DNA of 64,000 nucleotides from Jacaranda mimosifolia (lineage: Eukaryota > Streptophyta > Magnoliopsida > Lamiales > Bignoniaceae): the NCBI GenBank assembly GCA_018894105.1, contig CM032124.1:2899501-2963500 (forward strand), written 5' to 3'. A model generated the notes under the pieces. That model saw only the letters and a program-made list of their open reading frames with translations, had not been told where the DNA came from and searched no databases. Each line of letters begins with the position of its first letter. The stretch's first letter is position 1. The translations under genes and the position numbers were made by a program. Shown here piece after piece: positions 14,099-27,300 of this stretch.

Positions 14099-14220
14099 GT
14101 TAAAAAATGCAAATATTCAATAATTTTAATAATAACATACACATGACTACAGTGAAATATTTCATTCAATATATAAAAGGGCAAAATGTGTTAAACCCTC
14201 TGTAAAGAGTTTAATTGGAG

Positions 14221-15386
14221 GAAAACCCCTAACATTTTCAGAATGACAATTTAGGTCCCTGTATTGCTTGTAACAGAAAACCCCTAAAATCTTTATTTGG
14301 TACTTAGGTACCATTTTCTTTCTTCTGAAGGTAACGCTAGCAAGGCGAGGCAAGAACAAGACAAGACATGTCTTCTTGATACAACATCAACCTAATTGGG
14401 AGAGGTTTAAATTTGAAACCTACTTCGGACATTAGGTATCTGTTCACTCCTCTGTTTGAAATGCAATAAGATGGCTGAAATAAGGGTGGTCGAAAATGAT
14501 AGGAATCCCTCAAAAGGCAACCTCTATTATTGTTATAATTTTCATGAATGTGAATACTCTCGATTAATGAAGATTGAAAAGGTGAGTTGGTCCCTTGGAG
14601 GAATTTCAGTCACATATTCATTTGGCAAGACAGAAGTTTGGGAAGGTGAATCTAAAATTGGAGAGTGTAGTGGAGTTGCTGAAGTTATTTCAACGTTTTC
14701 AAGGGCTGCCCATTGAGGGAAATTACATTCGTCTCTATTGATTTATTATTGTTGTGTTCTTCATGATTATAGTTATTTTGCTGCTAAAATTTTTTTGTGT
14801 AAAGATGTAAACAAATGATGACCACTTGCATTTTAGGGTTTTGGTAATTTGGCGCATAAAAATGGAAGTTTTGTTAATGAAAGTTATATTGGTCAAATAC
14901 GCTTATCAGTTATGCTTGCATATGGGCTTAGATATCAATGTTCATAACGCGTTTGATTGAAATATATACTTTCAAATCTATTATCATATTTAAAAAAAAA
15001 AATATTAACTACATAGCCGCCTCAATTACTTTTGTACGTACAATGATTATTATCATAAACAACGTGGAATTAAGATTGTTGCTTTACTGTGCACAAAACA
15101 ACCCGGTCACTTTTAAGGCAAATGAATAATTTTATTGTTACTTTGTTGTTAAAAAATGAAACTTAGGCATAAGTCAACCTCAAAAATCAATTCAAAATGT
15201 GAGGATTGTTCAAAATCATATATAAAAATTACAACTTATTTATTTCACCAATGTGGAATAGTAATATTTGTATCATGGTCTTCGTTGTTATCTTGCAAAG
15301 CCTGCATAAAAAGGAAATCAAAGTGTTTATCACTTACAGTCTTACACTCTAAAGGAGTCAGATCTGTACTAAAAGATCAAGAATCA
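14221..15386. other. intergenic; one unexplained 86-codon ORF
   Basis: An ORF at 14456-14716 on the plus strand contains a short Cys/Tyr-rich stretch (YYCYNFHECEY) faintly like a GRF-type zinc finger, but too little is conserved to call it a gene. The remainder is AT-rich with no supported feature. Confidence 0.3.
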
Positions 15387-16440
15387 ACAATGGCTTATGC
15401 AGCTCCAGGGGATCAAAAATCCACCATTTTTATTCCAATACATGGAGAAAGTAATAGCAGGCATGGATTTTATAAAACAAGAGCTAGTAGGGTTTAATTA
15501 AGGTCCAGAAGATCAAAGAGAATAGAAGATCCAAAGAGAAAGGGGGCACGAAAAATCAGCAGTAGGTGAGGAATCCTACCACTGCTGGTTCATCAAGAAC
15601 TCAATATAGTGGGATTTGATAAAGACTTGACCAAATAATGGATGAATCACAGGACATGAATCTCATCATCGAATCATCCCAGTGGTTGATTTGAGAGGTA
15701 ATGGTAAGACCAATCTAATTGAAAATGTTTTACAATGATAATTTTCTTATAGTGCAATGTTTTGATATTGTACTGGGCTGCTGTGGATATAAGAATATAA
15801 TATTAGTGAAATTCTTTTAGGTCTTTTACAAAATATTAATCCAAAAGAATTAGAAAGGAGTCAAAACAAAGACTATGAATTAGGACAACCTTTATATATA
15901 TATATATAATTTTATTCAGAAGGAGATATCAGGTTATAATGGATGATATGTGGAGTATTGAGGGTATTGAATGAGATAAAAAAAAAAAATTCTGAATAAT
16001 AAAAGTGGAACTCAAATTATAGTGACTCCACGACCATGAAACTTAGGAGATGAATTTGGCTCTCGTAACCCATATAAAATGAATTTTTAGGTGTAGATGA
16101 AAGCTAGAAGTTACTCTACACAAAGCTATTGTCACAAGAAAGTTGCCCTAGTAATGGGGGGAAATTGGGAAGAAGATTACCAGAAATTGCAATGGACTTC
16201 CTTTGCAATTGTCTTTCTTGCAAAGTCTAATAAAGCATGAGAATATTGAGAACATGTAGAGAAAGATTTGAGTTAAATTATAAATTCTAAAAATGGTAAG
16301 TACCATTGGAAAATATTATCTTTAAGTTATAATTATTTATATGTGCATTTAAAACCATGTTTTCTATAAATAAGAATTTTTTATGAAGATTTTATGCAGC
16401 TAGTTGAAGGTATGATGCGTGGCTAGCTAGCTTAATGACA
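15387..16440 (+). pseudogene. decayed NLR pseudogene (R1-like CC-NB-ARC)
   Basis: Starts ATGGCTTATGCAGCT (MAYAA, the usual start of R1-type NLRs). NLR motifs then follow in order but in shifting frames: VGFDKDLTK near 15617, a degenerate P-loop (VVDLRGNGKTNLIENV) near 15680, kinase-2 (VIMDDMWS) near 15935, RNBS-B-like residues near 16010, CNGLPLQ near 16190 and a KPCFLY-like RNBS-D near 16350. Several stops and indels separate them, and most of the CC and all of the LRR are missing. It cannot make a receptor. It shows that the locus held NLRs of a second subfamily. Motif order gives the call; boundaries are approximate. Confidence 0.65.
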
Positions 16441-16558
16441 TTTTTTTTTTCTTCAAATACAAAATATGTGGTGTGAGATTTGGATGTATTTTTTTAAGGC
16501 CCCGTTTAAAAATTGAAAAAAAAAAAAAAAAAACCATTCATCAATGCGTTTGATGAAA

Positions 16559-18323
16559 TTCTACAAAAAAAAAGGGCATTAGTGATCGATTTTTCTGTCA
16601 CTAAATATGCAAAAATCGGTCACTAACAGGTTTAGTGATCGATTTAGTGACCGATCCAATCGGTCACTAAAACTCTCGTCACTAAGTTGTCTCCGCACTA
16701 ATTAGTGACTAACTTTTTTCGGTCACTAATTAGTGACCGATTAGTGACCGAAATGGCTGTCACTAATTATTTAAAAAACTTAAAAAAAAAATGTTTATGT
16801 TACTATGCGGTCAGTGACCGAATTAGTGACAGCATATTTCGATCATTAATTTTAATAAGTCAAAAATATTTCTCTCCAATTTTGTTTCCTCTTGAATTCG
16901 AACTCAAGACTTTTGCTATGCTCAAATGAGTAACTGACCACTACACCACATGCATTTATCTCAACAATATAATATATATAATATTTACAAGTTAAAAAGT
17001 AATTACAATATTCTTATGTATAAGTTACTATTATTTTGCATTTTAAAATTTAACAAAAATAGCAATTATTCATTTAATATTTGTATAATATTTATACAAT
17101 ATAATAACACACTGTATTTTTTATTTATAACTATTACTTTTAAAGTTTAGATATATTTTATCATAATATATTATAAATATATTAAAAATAGTATATACAT
17201 ACTAATATACATAGTGATAAATAATTTTTTTATATATAATAAATACTAATATTTATTACTATTTATAGTAGTAAATAGTTTACGCATATATGTGGTAATA
17301 TGTATATGTTCTTATACATACAAATTAATATATAATATTATTAATTATATTATAAATATTTATTTATAACTATTACTTTTAAATTTTAGGGATATATTAT
17401 CATAATATATTATAAACATATTAAAATAGTATATACATACTAATATGTATGGTGATAAATATTTTTTTTCTTCTTTGTTTATATAATAAATACTAATATT
17501 TATTACTATTTATAGTAATAAATAGTTCACACATATATGGCAATATGTATATATGCTTATACATACGAATTAATATATAATATTATTAATTATATTATAA
17601 GTATTTATTTACTCATAATACATGTATATATATTATTGACATGTATATATTAATTAATTCTCTCTTTTTTTTGTTTGTATAAGAATATTATTCTTGTTTA
17701 TTTCTTTGTGTATCTATATATATTAATAAATTAATGTTCAATTATATGAATATTATATCGAAATATTTAGTGGTTATTTTGTATATGTACGTATATTTTT
17801 ATATTTTTTATATATACATATATTATTATTAAATATATATATGTTAATAACAAACATAATATTTTATTGCTTATATAAGTGTTACATAAATTTTATGCTT
17901 TCATATTACAAGAATATACAAAAAATAAAATTTTATTTTTATGACCGTTTATTGATTGAAAAATGTGATCATTAATTAGTGACCGCTTTATACAATCATT
18001 AATATTAGTGGCCGAACTCTTAATTCAGTCACTAATTAGTGACTGAATTAGTGATTGCTTTGTAATTTAGTGACCGAATTAGTGATCGTTTAGTTCGGTC
18101 ATTCGGTCACTAATATTAGTGACTGAAAAAAGAGTTCGGTCACTAATTAGTAACCGATTTAGTGACCGCTTTTCTGCGGTCACTAATTCTGTCATTGATC
18201 GGTCACTAATCGATCACTAATTTTTTTAAAATATTATATTTAAATTAATCATTAATTAGTCATTAATCAGTCACTAATCGAAGACCGATCAATCGGTCAC
18301 TAAATCTCATTTTTTTGGTAGTG
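16559..18323. mobile_element. non-autonomous CACTA (En/Spm-like) element
   Basis: The right end is, inverted, CACTACCAAAAAAATGAGA, a typical CACTA terminus. The left end is a mutated form (TTCTACAAAAAAAAAGGG). The 3 bp flanks are AAA on both sides, as CACTA elements make. Some 250 bp at the left and 400 bp at the right are packed with direct and inverted copies of CGGTCACTAATTAGTGACCG-type motifs. The centre is AT-rich and duplicated (17150-17300 resembles 17390-17600). No transposase was found. Confidence 0.8.
16880..16945 (-). repeat. tRNA-like (SINE-type) relic inside the CACTA element
   Basis: On the minus strand a box-A-like TGGTGTAGTGGTCAGTTA is followed about 35 bp later by a box-B-like GAGTTCGAATTC. 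The spacing is tRNA-like, but no cloverleaf can be closed with confidence, so this is a tRNA-derived fragment and not a tRNA gene. Confidence 0.4.
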
Positions 18324-18359
18324 AAATAATATCTTAGTGTAGTTAACTTTCATCTTTCA

Positions 18360-19125
18360 CCATTGATACCGGATAGCCAAGAAGCCCAACCCAAAATCTA
18401 TAGACCCAAGAGTATAATATCAAGCCCATTTTATTCTTAGTGGCCCAATCAGATTATCAACTCCTTTCTACCAGGATCGACCTCTCATGCAGGGGCAGCA
18501 TTCATTCGACCAGGACGCGGGCCAGAGCTAGATGCTCGACAGGTTGCCAACCCACACCGAGGTCGACCCTATGGCCAACCAGGGTGGTCGATTAATTGCA
18601 GAATTCCCTCGCAGATGTATTAAAGGTCTTGACAGGCAACATGCCTCCGCATTAAAGGCGCATGCCGCCTCAGTACCGCCCATGCTGTCACGCCAGGCAG
18701 GGGGCACGCCTACATTGTACTATTCTGACCATGAAACCTGAATATGCAGCCACCTGGAATAGTACAAAAATGAGAGATGACTTAAAGCCCCTCATGCAAA
18801 AATAAGAACTCTCTCTGCATGCTGAGGACATCTCAGACAAATCCCTCACAGGAAAAGGTTATAAATACCCCTATTCCAGCCTCACCAAAGGTATGATATT
18901 CTCTACTAAAAATCCCTCATTCTGTTGCTCATCACCTAGTCGATCTCTTACTGATGTGAGCGTCATAGTGCCTTAACTTAGGGCACTTCGGCTAGCCTGG
19001 CGTTCGTTCGTGATTGTAGGACTCAGCCCAACCACTTTTGGAGTTTGATAACTCGACTAGACAGGTCGGTTCCTCCAAGTTACCTCTAGATTCAGTTACA
19101 AGCAGTTTTTACCCTCATCGATTAT
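18360..19125 (+). mobile_element. LTR-like block (probable solo LTR, ends approximate)
   Basis: GC content is clearly higher than in the neighbours. It starts near TGATACCGGATAGCC and contains a TATA box (GGTTATAAATACCCC near 18860) followed by a CTGATGTGAGCGTC-type start region, the arrangement of a Ty3/gypsy LTR. Exact ends and target duplication were not found. The 69-codon ORF inside it is not considered a gene. Confidence 0.5.
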
Positions 19126-19189
19126 AAATGTAATTATTATCATAAATAATTTTAAATTACGAATTTCATGACATTACGACTATAATTAT

Positions 19190-21240
19190 ATCTATATCTA
19201 TATCTATATTTATACTACCTATAAAAGTATGAATGAGTATAGTGATTTATTTCCTTTTATGCGAGGACAAAAATATTCCTCTCTAATAATATTATCATAT
19301 TTAATACAAATGATTTAATGGTAATTACTTTTTTTTTTATTTATACTCATGCATGCATATCAAGAGCTCATTCGGGATCGAACTCTTGACCTTCCACATT
19401 ATGTGGAAGGTTTTTGCCATTGAGTCAGAAGCCACTCGACTAATAGTAATTACAATCAAATTACGTTTATACATTAAATGTATATACATTGTATTTAAAC
19501 TCATAGAAATAATAACTACAATTAATTAAATCAAGTCTTTCATCTTAAATAATAAATATACATCAAATATATACATTATATGTATTACATTTGTTATAAA
19601 TTAAATATGTTTTTAATTAGAATTATGCAAAATAATAATTATGTTAAAACTAATTAAATAAATTTCCTACTTAGTAAATGCAATTACAAATATTTATATT
19701 ATCATGTTTAATACGCACAGTTTAATAGTTATTACAACCAAATTAATTTTATTTTTTATTAGGCTCATAGAAAATAAAAACTATAATTACTTAAAAGTCT
19801 TTTCACTTAACAAATGTAGATACATCAAATGTACATACTCTGTATGCATTAATTTTTTTTTCAAATTAAGTGTATTTATAATTAGACATATAGAAAATAA
19901 TAATTATATGAAAATTAATTAAATTAAAATTTTCTACTTAGCAAATATAATTATGTATATTGCAATTTATCCAGTTGTTATAGAAAATGACAATTAAATT
20001 ATATCCCCATCTAATGGGACTATGACTATCACCTTCAATACATATGATTGTTTGGTAAATTATGTCTAAATTAAATTTATTATAATTAGACTCATAGAAA
20101 TAATAACTAAATAGAATTTTAAAAAGTCAAATGATGAGGAAAAAGTAATACTTCATAAATACATTTGTTCGCATATTTATTTTGCATGTGCTCTCCCTCA
20201 AAATAAGAAAATAAAAAAGTCAACCACTTTTGATATATCAAATATGTATTCAATTCAAATGTAATAGTAAATTTAATATGACAATGGATAAAAATAGATT
20301 AAGTCTTACAATCACATATTTAATGAATGAGGAAAAAGAATGTTATTTCATAAATGCATCCGTATAAATATGGGTTCTTCCTCAAAATTAAAATAGAAAA
20401 ATATTTATTGTATATTAAAATAGGTGTCAAACTCATATGTAATATTATACTTAATATAACAATGAAAAAGAATAAACTAAGTTTGTTTAATTTTTTTATC
20501 TTTTTATTTATTGGTGTATTTATGTATATTTCTGAAATATATTTTGGTTAAGTTTTACATAAAACAATTTGCATATTTTATTTTCTTAAAAACTAATAGC
20601 ACAAAATACTTTCATGTTGTATCACAATTCAAGAAAATTTCTTAACCTTACTTATTTAAGTTAAAAGACAAAAAATGATCAAAAGAAAAAGAATATATAG
20701 TTTATAACTCTATTAGAAGTCATGAAAAAGAATCAACAAAAATTTCATTTCTTTAAATAGTGTTTTTAGATAAATTATTTTCAATTAAAATAATAATGTG
20801 GCAGTATTAACTTTTGATAATTAATTTTAAAAGGCAATATGATAGAATATATATATATATATAAATATAATTTTCTGATAATCTTTTGAAAAATCAAACT
20901 GAATCTTTTATTGGGGTGTGATGGAGGATAAGGAAGACCTTATTAAGACCAAGTTTTGTATGATGTTCTAATTAAATATATGGTTATAAATATTGTTAAA
21001 GTATACATAAACAACAAGTATAATTCACCCATTGTATAATTGACTTGAACTTGATCATTTTTAATTAAGATTTGAATTTTTCCTAAAAAATATGTATTGT
21101 TGAATTGATAGTTATGTAATTCAAACTACTAACTTTAAAAGATAATTATTCAATTTTAATAATAACATTAATATGGCATAGTGAAATATTTTCTATGAAT
21201 ATATAAAAGAGAATACCAATAAGTACATTTCATTGGATAA
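19190..21240. repeat. AT-rich repeat family copy P2
   Basis: Homologous to 8951-14220 with both nested elements absent, so it shows empty sites. It carries its own SINE (19329-19445), absent from P1. It ends near the conserved string AATATATAAAAG. No gene. Confidence 0.6.
19329..19445 (-). mobile_element. tRNA-derived SINE, 117 bp, with 8 bp TSD
   Basis: Flanked by GTAATTAC at 19321-19328 and 19446-19453. P1 has the uninterrupted site (about 9056-9070). On the minus strand it contains a box-A-like TGGCTTCTGACTCAATGG and a box-B GAGTTCGATCCC, and it ends in a run of A (seen as T at 19329-19338). These are the hallmarks of a SINE inserted in minus orientation. Confidence 0.75.
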
Positions 21241-22679
21241 AATGTCACATTAGCCCATATGTCTCCCTCCATATCCTACAAGATTTATGCTTTTTAGGTA
21301 TTAAGTATATACCACATTAAATACATAATATCCAACAGTAAAAAGCCATCATCTTTTTATATTGCTAAACATTAAGTAACTAATAAAATACAAATATTTA
21401 TTTCAATCAATAAATTTCATTTAACAATTCAGGTATATATTACAGCAATATCCGACTTAGTTCAAAATCCAACTCTTATAGATTCATGAACTAGCAAACT
21501 TTTAAGGAAATAATTTTCACCTTTTCTTGACAAAAAAATTATAGAATAATATTATAATTTTATTTTACACAGTGATATTTAAACGTTTAAAATTGACTAA
21601 AATTTAACTTTCTCTATCTTTGGCTTAACTATGAAGAGCTTAAAGTGAAAACATAATCATGATAGATAAATCAAGCACATAAAAAAGTTTTTTTCTTTCT
21701 AATTTTAGATTAAAAATAAATGATCTATTAAAAATCTAAGACTTAATAATTAATATAAGTTTTATTTATTTATCTAAATTTAGAGGAAGCCAATTTATAA
21801 ACCACTCTAAATCATTTATAAATCGCTTTGAATCATTGAATTATATTTTTAGTTTTATTTCATAAAATAACAATTAAAATTTACTGTTCAAAAATTAAAA
21901 AGAAGTTAACAATTAACAAAGAAAATAAAAATAGTAACTAAATTAAAATTATGAAATAACAACTGGCACAAATTTATTCATTGAGAATGATGAAAAGATA
22001 AATATAAAAACTTCTTCAAATATCATCGAAAAATGAAAGAATACAATGGTCGACTAGTATTAGTCATTATATAATAAAAGATACATATAAATCATATTCT
22101 TTAAATGATAAGTTTTTTAAGATATAATTTATTTTAGTCATTATTCAATTTACGTGTTTTCATTGTTCCATTTTTCAATAAAGGGTTCTTAAAATGGTAA
22201 TAAATCAATGAATTTCTATCTTAAATTAACTTCATATTTAGTTAATGTAGGATTGGATGTTCTAATATATATTTATATGATAGTTAGAAAATTTTCACCT
22301 CTATTTTTAGATATATGAACATAATTTTCTAATAATATTATTATAGCATATTTATTTTGAGAATAAAGACAAGATGAGAAGAAGAGAAAACATGCTGCAG
22401 TGCAATAGACAGAGATGTATGTATAGATAAAACTAAAGAGTCAAAGAAAATGAGAAAGTCAATTAAATCATGGAAAGAGAAATAACATAAAAATTAATAA
22501 GTTAGCATCTCTCCTTTAGTGTAGCTTTGAATGCAAAAGCATAGATGATTTCTTATCAATCAAAATGTTAGTAACTTCTCTATAAATATGTACTCTATGA
22601 CTTTACAATAAATAACATATATTCGAGAAAATATTGTCATGTGCTAAAATTTTAAAATTTAATCTCATTTCTTGGTTAT
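21241..22679. other. intergenic, AT-rich
   Basis: No supported gene, repeat end or RNA. Only short AT-rich ORFs without domains. Confidence 0.5.
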
Positions 22680-24250
22680 GTATGTGTATATATAAATTAG
22701 TCAGTGGGACAAAAAATGATAGGGGATAAATATTGGGAAATAGGTAGAAAATAAATTGAGAAAGTATTTTGGGCTTTTTTACATGTATTTTAGATAATAA
22801 AATTGAATAATGTAATGAATTGTTTGTTTGTATTTTAAGAGTTTAAAAATATTTTAATAATTTACAAACAAACAAGTCCTTTAATTCTCAAAGGAAAAAA
22901 GAGAGGGAGAGGGGAGGGCCCGGGGGTTGGGAGGGGCGGGGGGGATACCCATCTGTGGCAGTGAGAAAAGTAAGAGATGACTTAAAGTTAAAATGTTGAC
23001 ATGATAGCATCTTTATCAATAATTGTTTGATTAATTTATATATATTATATAACTCATCTCTACTTGTCCTCGCGGAGGCCTTATTTTCAAAGTTAAAGAA
23101 GCTTTTTCTATATTCATACATACATACATGGGATGGCAGTAATTACTTGCCTAATTTTACGTGTGGTAGTTACTATGTTCAGACAACAGGTATTTTTACA
23201 TAATATATAAGCATCCTCTTGTGATTTTGAAAAAGAAAAAAAAGAAGTTAAAAGTGATATATTAATTCATCAATAATCTTTTGATTTTTTTTTTTTTCAC
23301 AATTCAAGTCTACTGATTTATTGCTCAACGACTTTATGTACACAAAATGGTGGTCATCATATTTACAGAGATTTGCACATCACAAAACGCCAAACTTTGG
23401 TTTGGTTGAGACTTCTTCTTCTTATTCTTCTTCTTCTTTTGAATAAAAGTTATATAGGTTGAGACTTGAGAAGGACAATTTTGGTTCTGTTTAATTTCCA
23501 CGACTTTCTTTCTGTAATTTTTATGCAGCTGGGACCATCTCCTGTCTACTTCTTAGTTCTTGGCAATAATAAAGGGCTACAGGCTACTCCTAGTCAGAGT
23601 GGCCCATTTGATTTCACTTTTTGGAGCTATTTTTATTTTTTTTTAGTAAAAATATATAGTGAAAAATTAGTTAAAAAATATATTTTTGAAAATAGAGTTG
23701 TATTTGGATGTGTTGTTTAAAATTGTAGATTTATATAACTGTAAAAATAAAATGTATTTGGATGTTTGATGTTTTTGTATTAATAGTTGTATAATTTTTG
23801 AATTTGAATTGATGATGTGGTGTGTAATTGTTTGAAAAAATAATATTATAATTTGAATTTGAATTTATAATATTTTGTGGTGAATATTATTTTAGAAGTA
23901 TATGAGAAAATAAAAAAGTAGATAGAAATAATAATAACAGGGAAATATGTATGGCAATGGAAAGAGAGAATGTTTTGAAAATGAAAATATATGAGAAAAT
24001 AGTATAAAAGTTGATAATTTTTAATTTTTATTTTCAACAGAAAATAAAAATTGAGTTTGAAAATGAAAACAAACGACCCCCATCGAATTGCAATTTTGTG
24101 TGGCGGCAAGGCTGGCGATGTTTAAAAAATATTTGAGGTAATGTGGAACCAAGGTGGCTGTATCATTGGAGGCTTGCTACATGTATTTTTCCTTTTATAT
24201 TTTAGTCCTTAAAAAACATATAAGACCTGCATTTGTATTATAATTTAGGC
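22680..24250. repeat. duplicated block A1
   Basis: Clearly homologous to 28150-29700 (A2) with small indels. It includes a C/G-rich patch near 22905-22945 (GGGGAGGGCCCGGGGG) and a fold-back hAT-like MITE at about 23603-24080. It carries no gene. Together with P2 upstream it appears to be one unit of an older tandem duplication, P2-A1 then P3-A2. Confidence 0.65.
23603..24080. mobile_element. fold-back hAT-like MITE in A1
   Basis: GGCCCATTTGATTTCACTTTT at the left is inverted at the right (AAAATGAAAACAAACGACC). The inside is AT-rich. The same element sits in A2 at about 29024-29505. Confidence 0.5.
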
Positions 24251-24329
24251 CTCTAATTTAAAAGCCCCGAATAAATATTTTTTTGCGAAATGACCATTTC
24301 AAGGGTCTTAGTTTTGCAATTTGCTCTTT

Positions 24330-27300
24330 TTGGCAAAACTAATAGTAAAGATGTTTCATACTGCGTTACAAATTTAAGAAAATTTAATAATCCTACTTAT
24401 TTAAGTTAATGGACAAAAGTGGAACAAAAGAAAAGGAAAGAAAGTGTATGTGAGTGTGTGTGTGTATATATATATAGCTGATAGCATTATTAGAACCAAA
24501 GCAAAGAGAAAAAAATAAAATTTTATTTCTCTAAGAATATTTTTAAATAAATTAATTTTTAGTTATAATAATAATGTGATATTACGTGCTACCTTTCAAT
24601 AATTGTTTGTAAAAGATAATATGAAAGAAATATATATAAAGTTTATAGTTTTCAAATAATCTTGTATATGATCAAACTAAAATTTGTTATTTAGGGAATA
24701 ATGGAGGATGAGGAAAATCTTAAGACCAAGTATGTCATGACTTAACTAATCAAATGGCAATGCCCATCAATGACATTGTAAAAGAATCATATTATTGGTA
24801 ATATTTCATTTAATATTATATTTGTAAGTTTATAAAGTTTTATTTAATTTCAAAAGTTTTGGGGGTTAAAATACGATTATAAAAGACTTGACTGTGTTGT
24901 TATCTCAAAATTCTGGGGGTCGACATGGAAATTTTTTTGGTCAATCGGGCAAATCTTAAGCACTAACTTAGTCCAAGGGCTGAATTGAGGTTTTACTATA
25001 TTTTCTAGAGGACACAATTGAAGTCCAGATTAAAGATTTGGGGCCAATTTCTAATTTCCAAAAATGAACCCTTATATATCAATTCCCCCCATCATTTCAC
25101 CATTTCTCACACGCAACCCATCTTCAACCTTACCTCTTCGTGCCATATATCATTCTATTCCTTTCCTTACGAGGATCACATGGCCATTTTTTTTTCTTCA
25201 AAACTATCCAATCAAACGGCTGAAATTTGAAGCCGAAGGTTGAGCAATGACGAAGGTGGTGGGCGCGACTTCACTAGTGGTGGAAGCTTGCAACTAAGTA
25301 GTGGGTTTGAAAGACCTCAGATCAAGGAGCAATGGGGCATCATCAATTTCTGTTTTCAACATCCGGAGCTAGCGAAATTGAAAAAAAAAGTCAGCAGCGG
25401 TGAATGGTGACCCTGGGTGATTGGAGGTGCGATTGACAGTCTTCTCGACGGCAAAACGTGAAATTGTTTGGGGTGTTGGATTGCTCTCGTTGAAAGGCAT
25501 CGAACGGTGGTGGTGTTGGCCATTTTTTTGTGGTGGCATGATAGGGCGTTGAGGCAGATTCTTTTCCTTGTCACAACAATCATGTGCGTAGAATTTGTTC
25601 GTGGTTTCGGAGTTTTGATAAGGACTTTTAGGTGAACGATCGGGAATTTGGGTTTAAGCTTTGTACCATTTAATTCTTTCCTAATCTTGTATTATGCCAA
25701 GAGAAAATGAGGAATTGATATAGGATTTGAATATATATATATATATGCCATGCGAGGACTATTACATAGCTTCGTAGGCCCGAATTTGTATCATTATGAG
25801 ATAATTTTGGGTTAATTGAGTTAATCAGAGGATAAAAATCCTAATTTTATAGATTTGAGATCTAAGTGGCAATAATTGGGTTATTTAAGGATAATTGAAC
25901 CATTATTATTATATAAATAAGGACCTGATTATGTCCCTTTACCAAAACCCAATATGAACCTCGTAAATATTTTCGTAATAACAACATAATTAGCACATTC
26001 CGTAATGATAATGTCGAATGAACCTTGAACTACCGTATTAACCGAGTAATTATCAAATTTAGACCATTATTCATAGTTGTAATTATAAGATCGAATGAGG
26101 ATTCTGACAGTGAACCTGCTCTTTTGGATAGGTGACGAGCAGGCCAATTGGCGATGATAGCATTGCTGAGGCTATTAAGGTGAGAGTCTAACCTTCTGGG
26201 TATTTATTTTGTACTCGGTAAGGGTCTGTCAATCTGACACCTGTTTATACCTTTCAGTTATTGTGATAACCCTTGAAAAGGTTAAACATGTTTTTGTACT
26301 AAATTGCACCTTAGTTATTGAAATCTGTGAATTACTTGAGATTCTATTTGCTAGCCATTGATTGATGCACATGCCCCTATGAGGGTTGTTTCGTTAATTG
26401 TGCCTCTGATAAGATCTTTGCATATATGTTCTAGCGCCCAGAACTCCCTTTTACTATCTATTATCTTTTTGTTATTTGTTATTGTTCTATTATATATCAC
26501 CATTCCATTATCTATTACAATTCCATGTCTACTATCGTTCTGCTATCGGTTATTGTTCAGTTATCTGTTATCGTTATGTGTTTCCTGGTCTTGTTTGATA
26601 TTGATTAGCTTGATTTCGTACTGCTTATCACCTATATAATCCTATTAGCTTGTCTAAGTCTGTCCTGTATGTTATTGGTTTGCCGTGTTAGCAGTTTTAT
26701 ACTGTTATGTGTTATTATATGTTGTCTTGCCAGCACATTTATCCAAATCTATTTACCTGACACTATTTTACCTTGTCAGTAATTCATTTATGTATGTACG
26801 GAGAATTATTGGGTTGAGTGCCAATCCTAGCAGAATGCTTGGATACCTGGGACATGCCAAGCAACCCAGTTGGGTGTCAATAATATGATAAGCAGCATGC
26901 TTAGGTATCAATTATGCGTCATACAGTTCGCATGGGCACCTGCCATGCACCAAGCTGTCACACTTGGTAAGTTTAACTGATTGAAATAAGGAGGATCTGA
27001 TATGCACGTTCTGTTCTAATTCATTGAGTTTCATATGTTACTTGGATTTACTTTATTTTGATTGTGTTTCGATTGCTTGTATTCCGATCATGAAGCAATA
27101 AGGACAGTGTAGTTTTCCTAGTCTAGTTCGGGCTAATGTTCGTGCTGAATAAGCCGACGGCGATACCTCCCATGGTAAATTGATTGAGTTGGCTGATGTC
27201 GATGCCTCTCATAGTAAATCTGAGCCGCTTAAGCTAATGGTAACAACTCCCGAACTAGTAGCATGGAATTTGAAAATATCCTTGTTTTGGTACATTCTTG

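Larger units (their letters stand above)
8951..14220. repeat. AT-rich repeat family copy P1 (with nested insertions)
   Basis: Starts TCTATACTACCAATAAAAGT, a string that resembles the 5' end of plant Helitrons, but no matching 3' hairpin and CTRR end was confirmed. The same family recurs at 19190-21240 (P2) and 24330-28060 (P3). P1 is split by a solo LTR (10487-12871) and a Mutator MITE (13011-14098). Comparison with P2 and P3 gives the empty sites. No coding domain was recognised. Confidence 0.55.

Noticed and set aside
8951..14220. Firm Helitron call for family P
   Set aside because: The 5' TC motif fits, but I could not find the 3' hairpin and CTRR end or an A/T insertion site.
16880..16945. 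tRNA gene
   Set aside because: Only A- and B-box-like strings are present and the arms do not pair; called a SINE-type relic.
18532..18741. 69-codon ORF
   Set aside because: Lies in an LTR-like block and shows no family pattern.
22905..22945. CpG island or promoter
   Set aside because: It is a short C/G-rich run in a repeated block and its counterpart near 28370 is degraded.
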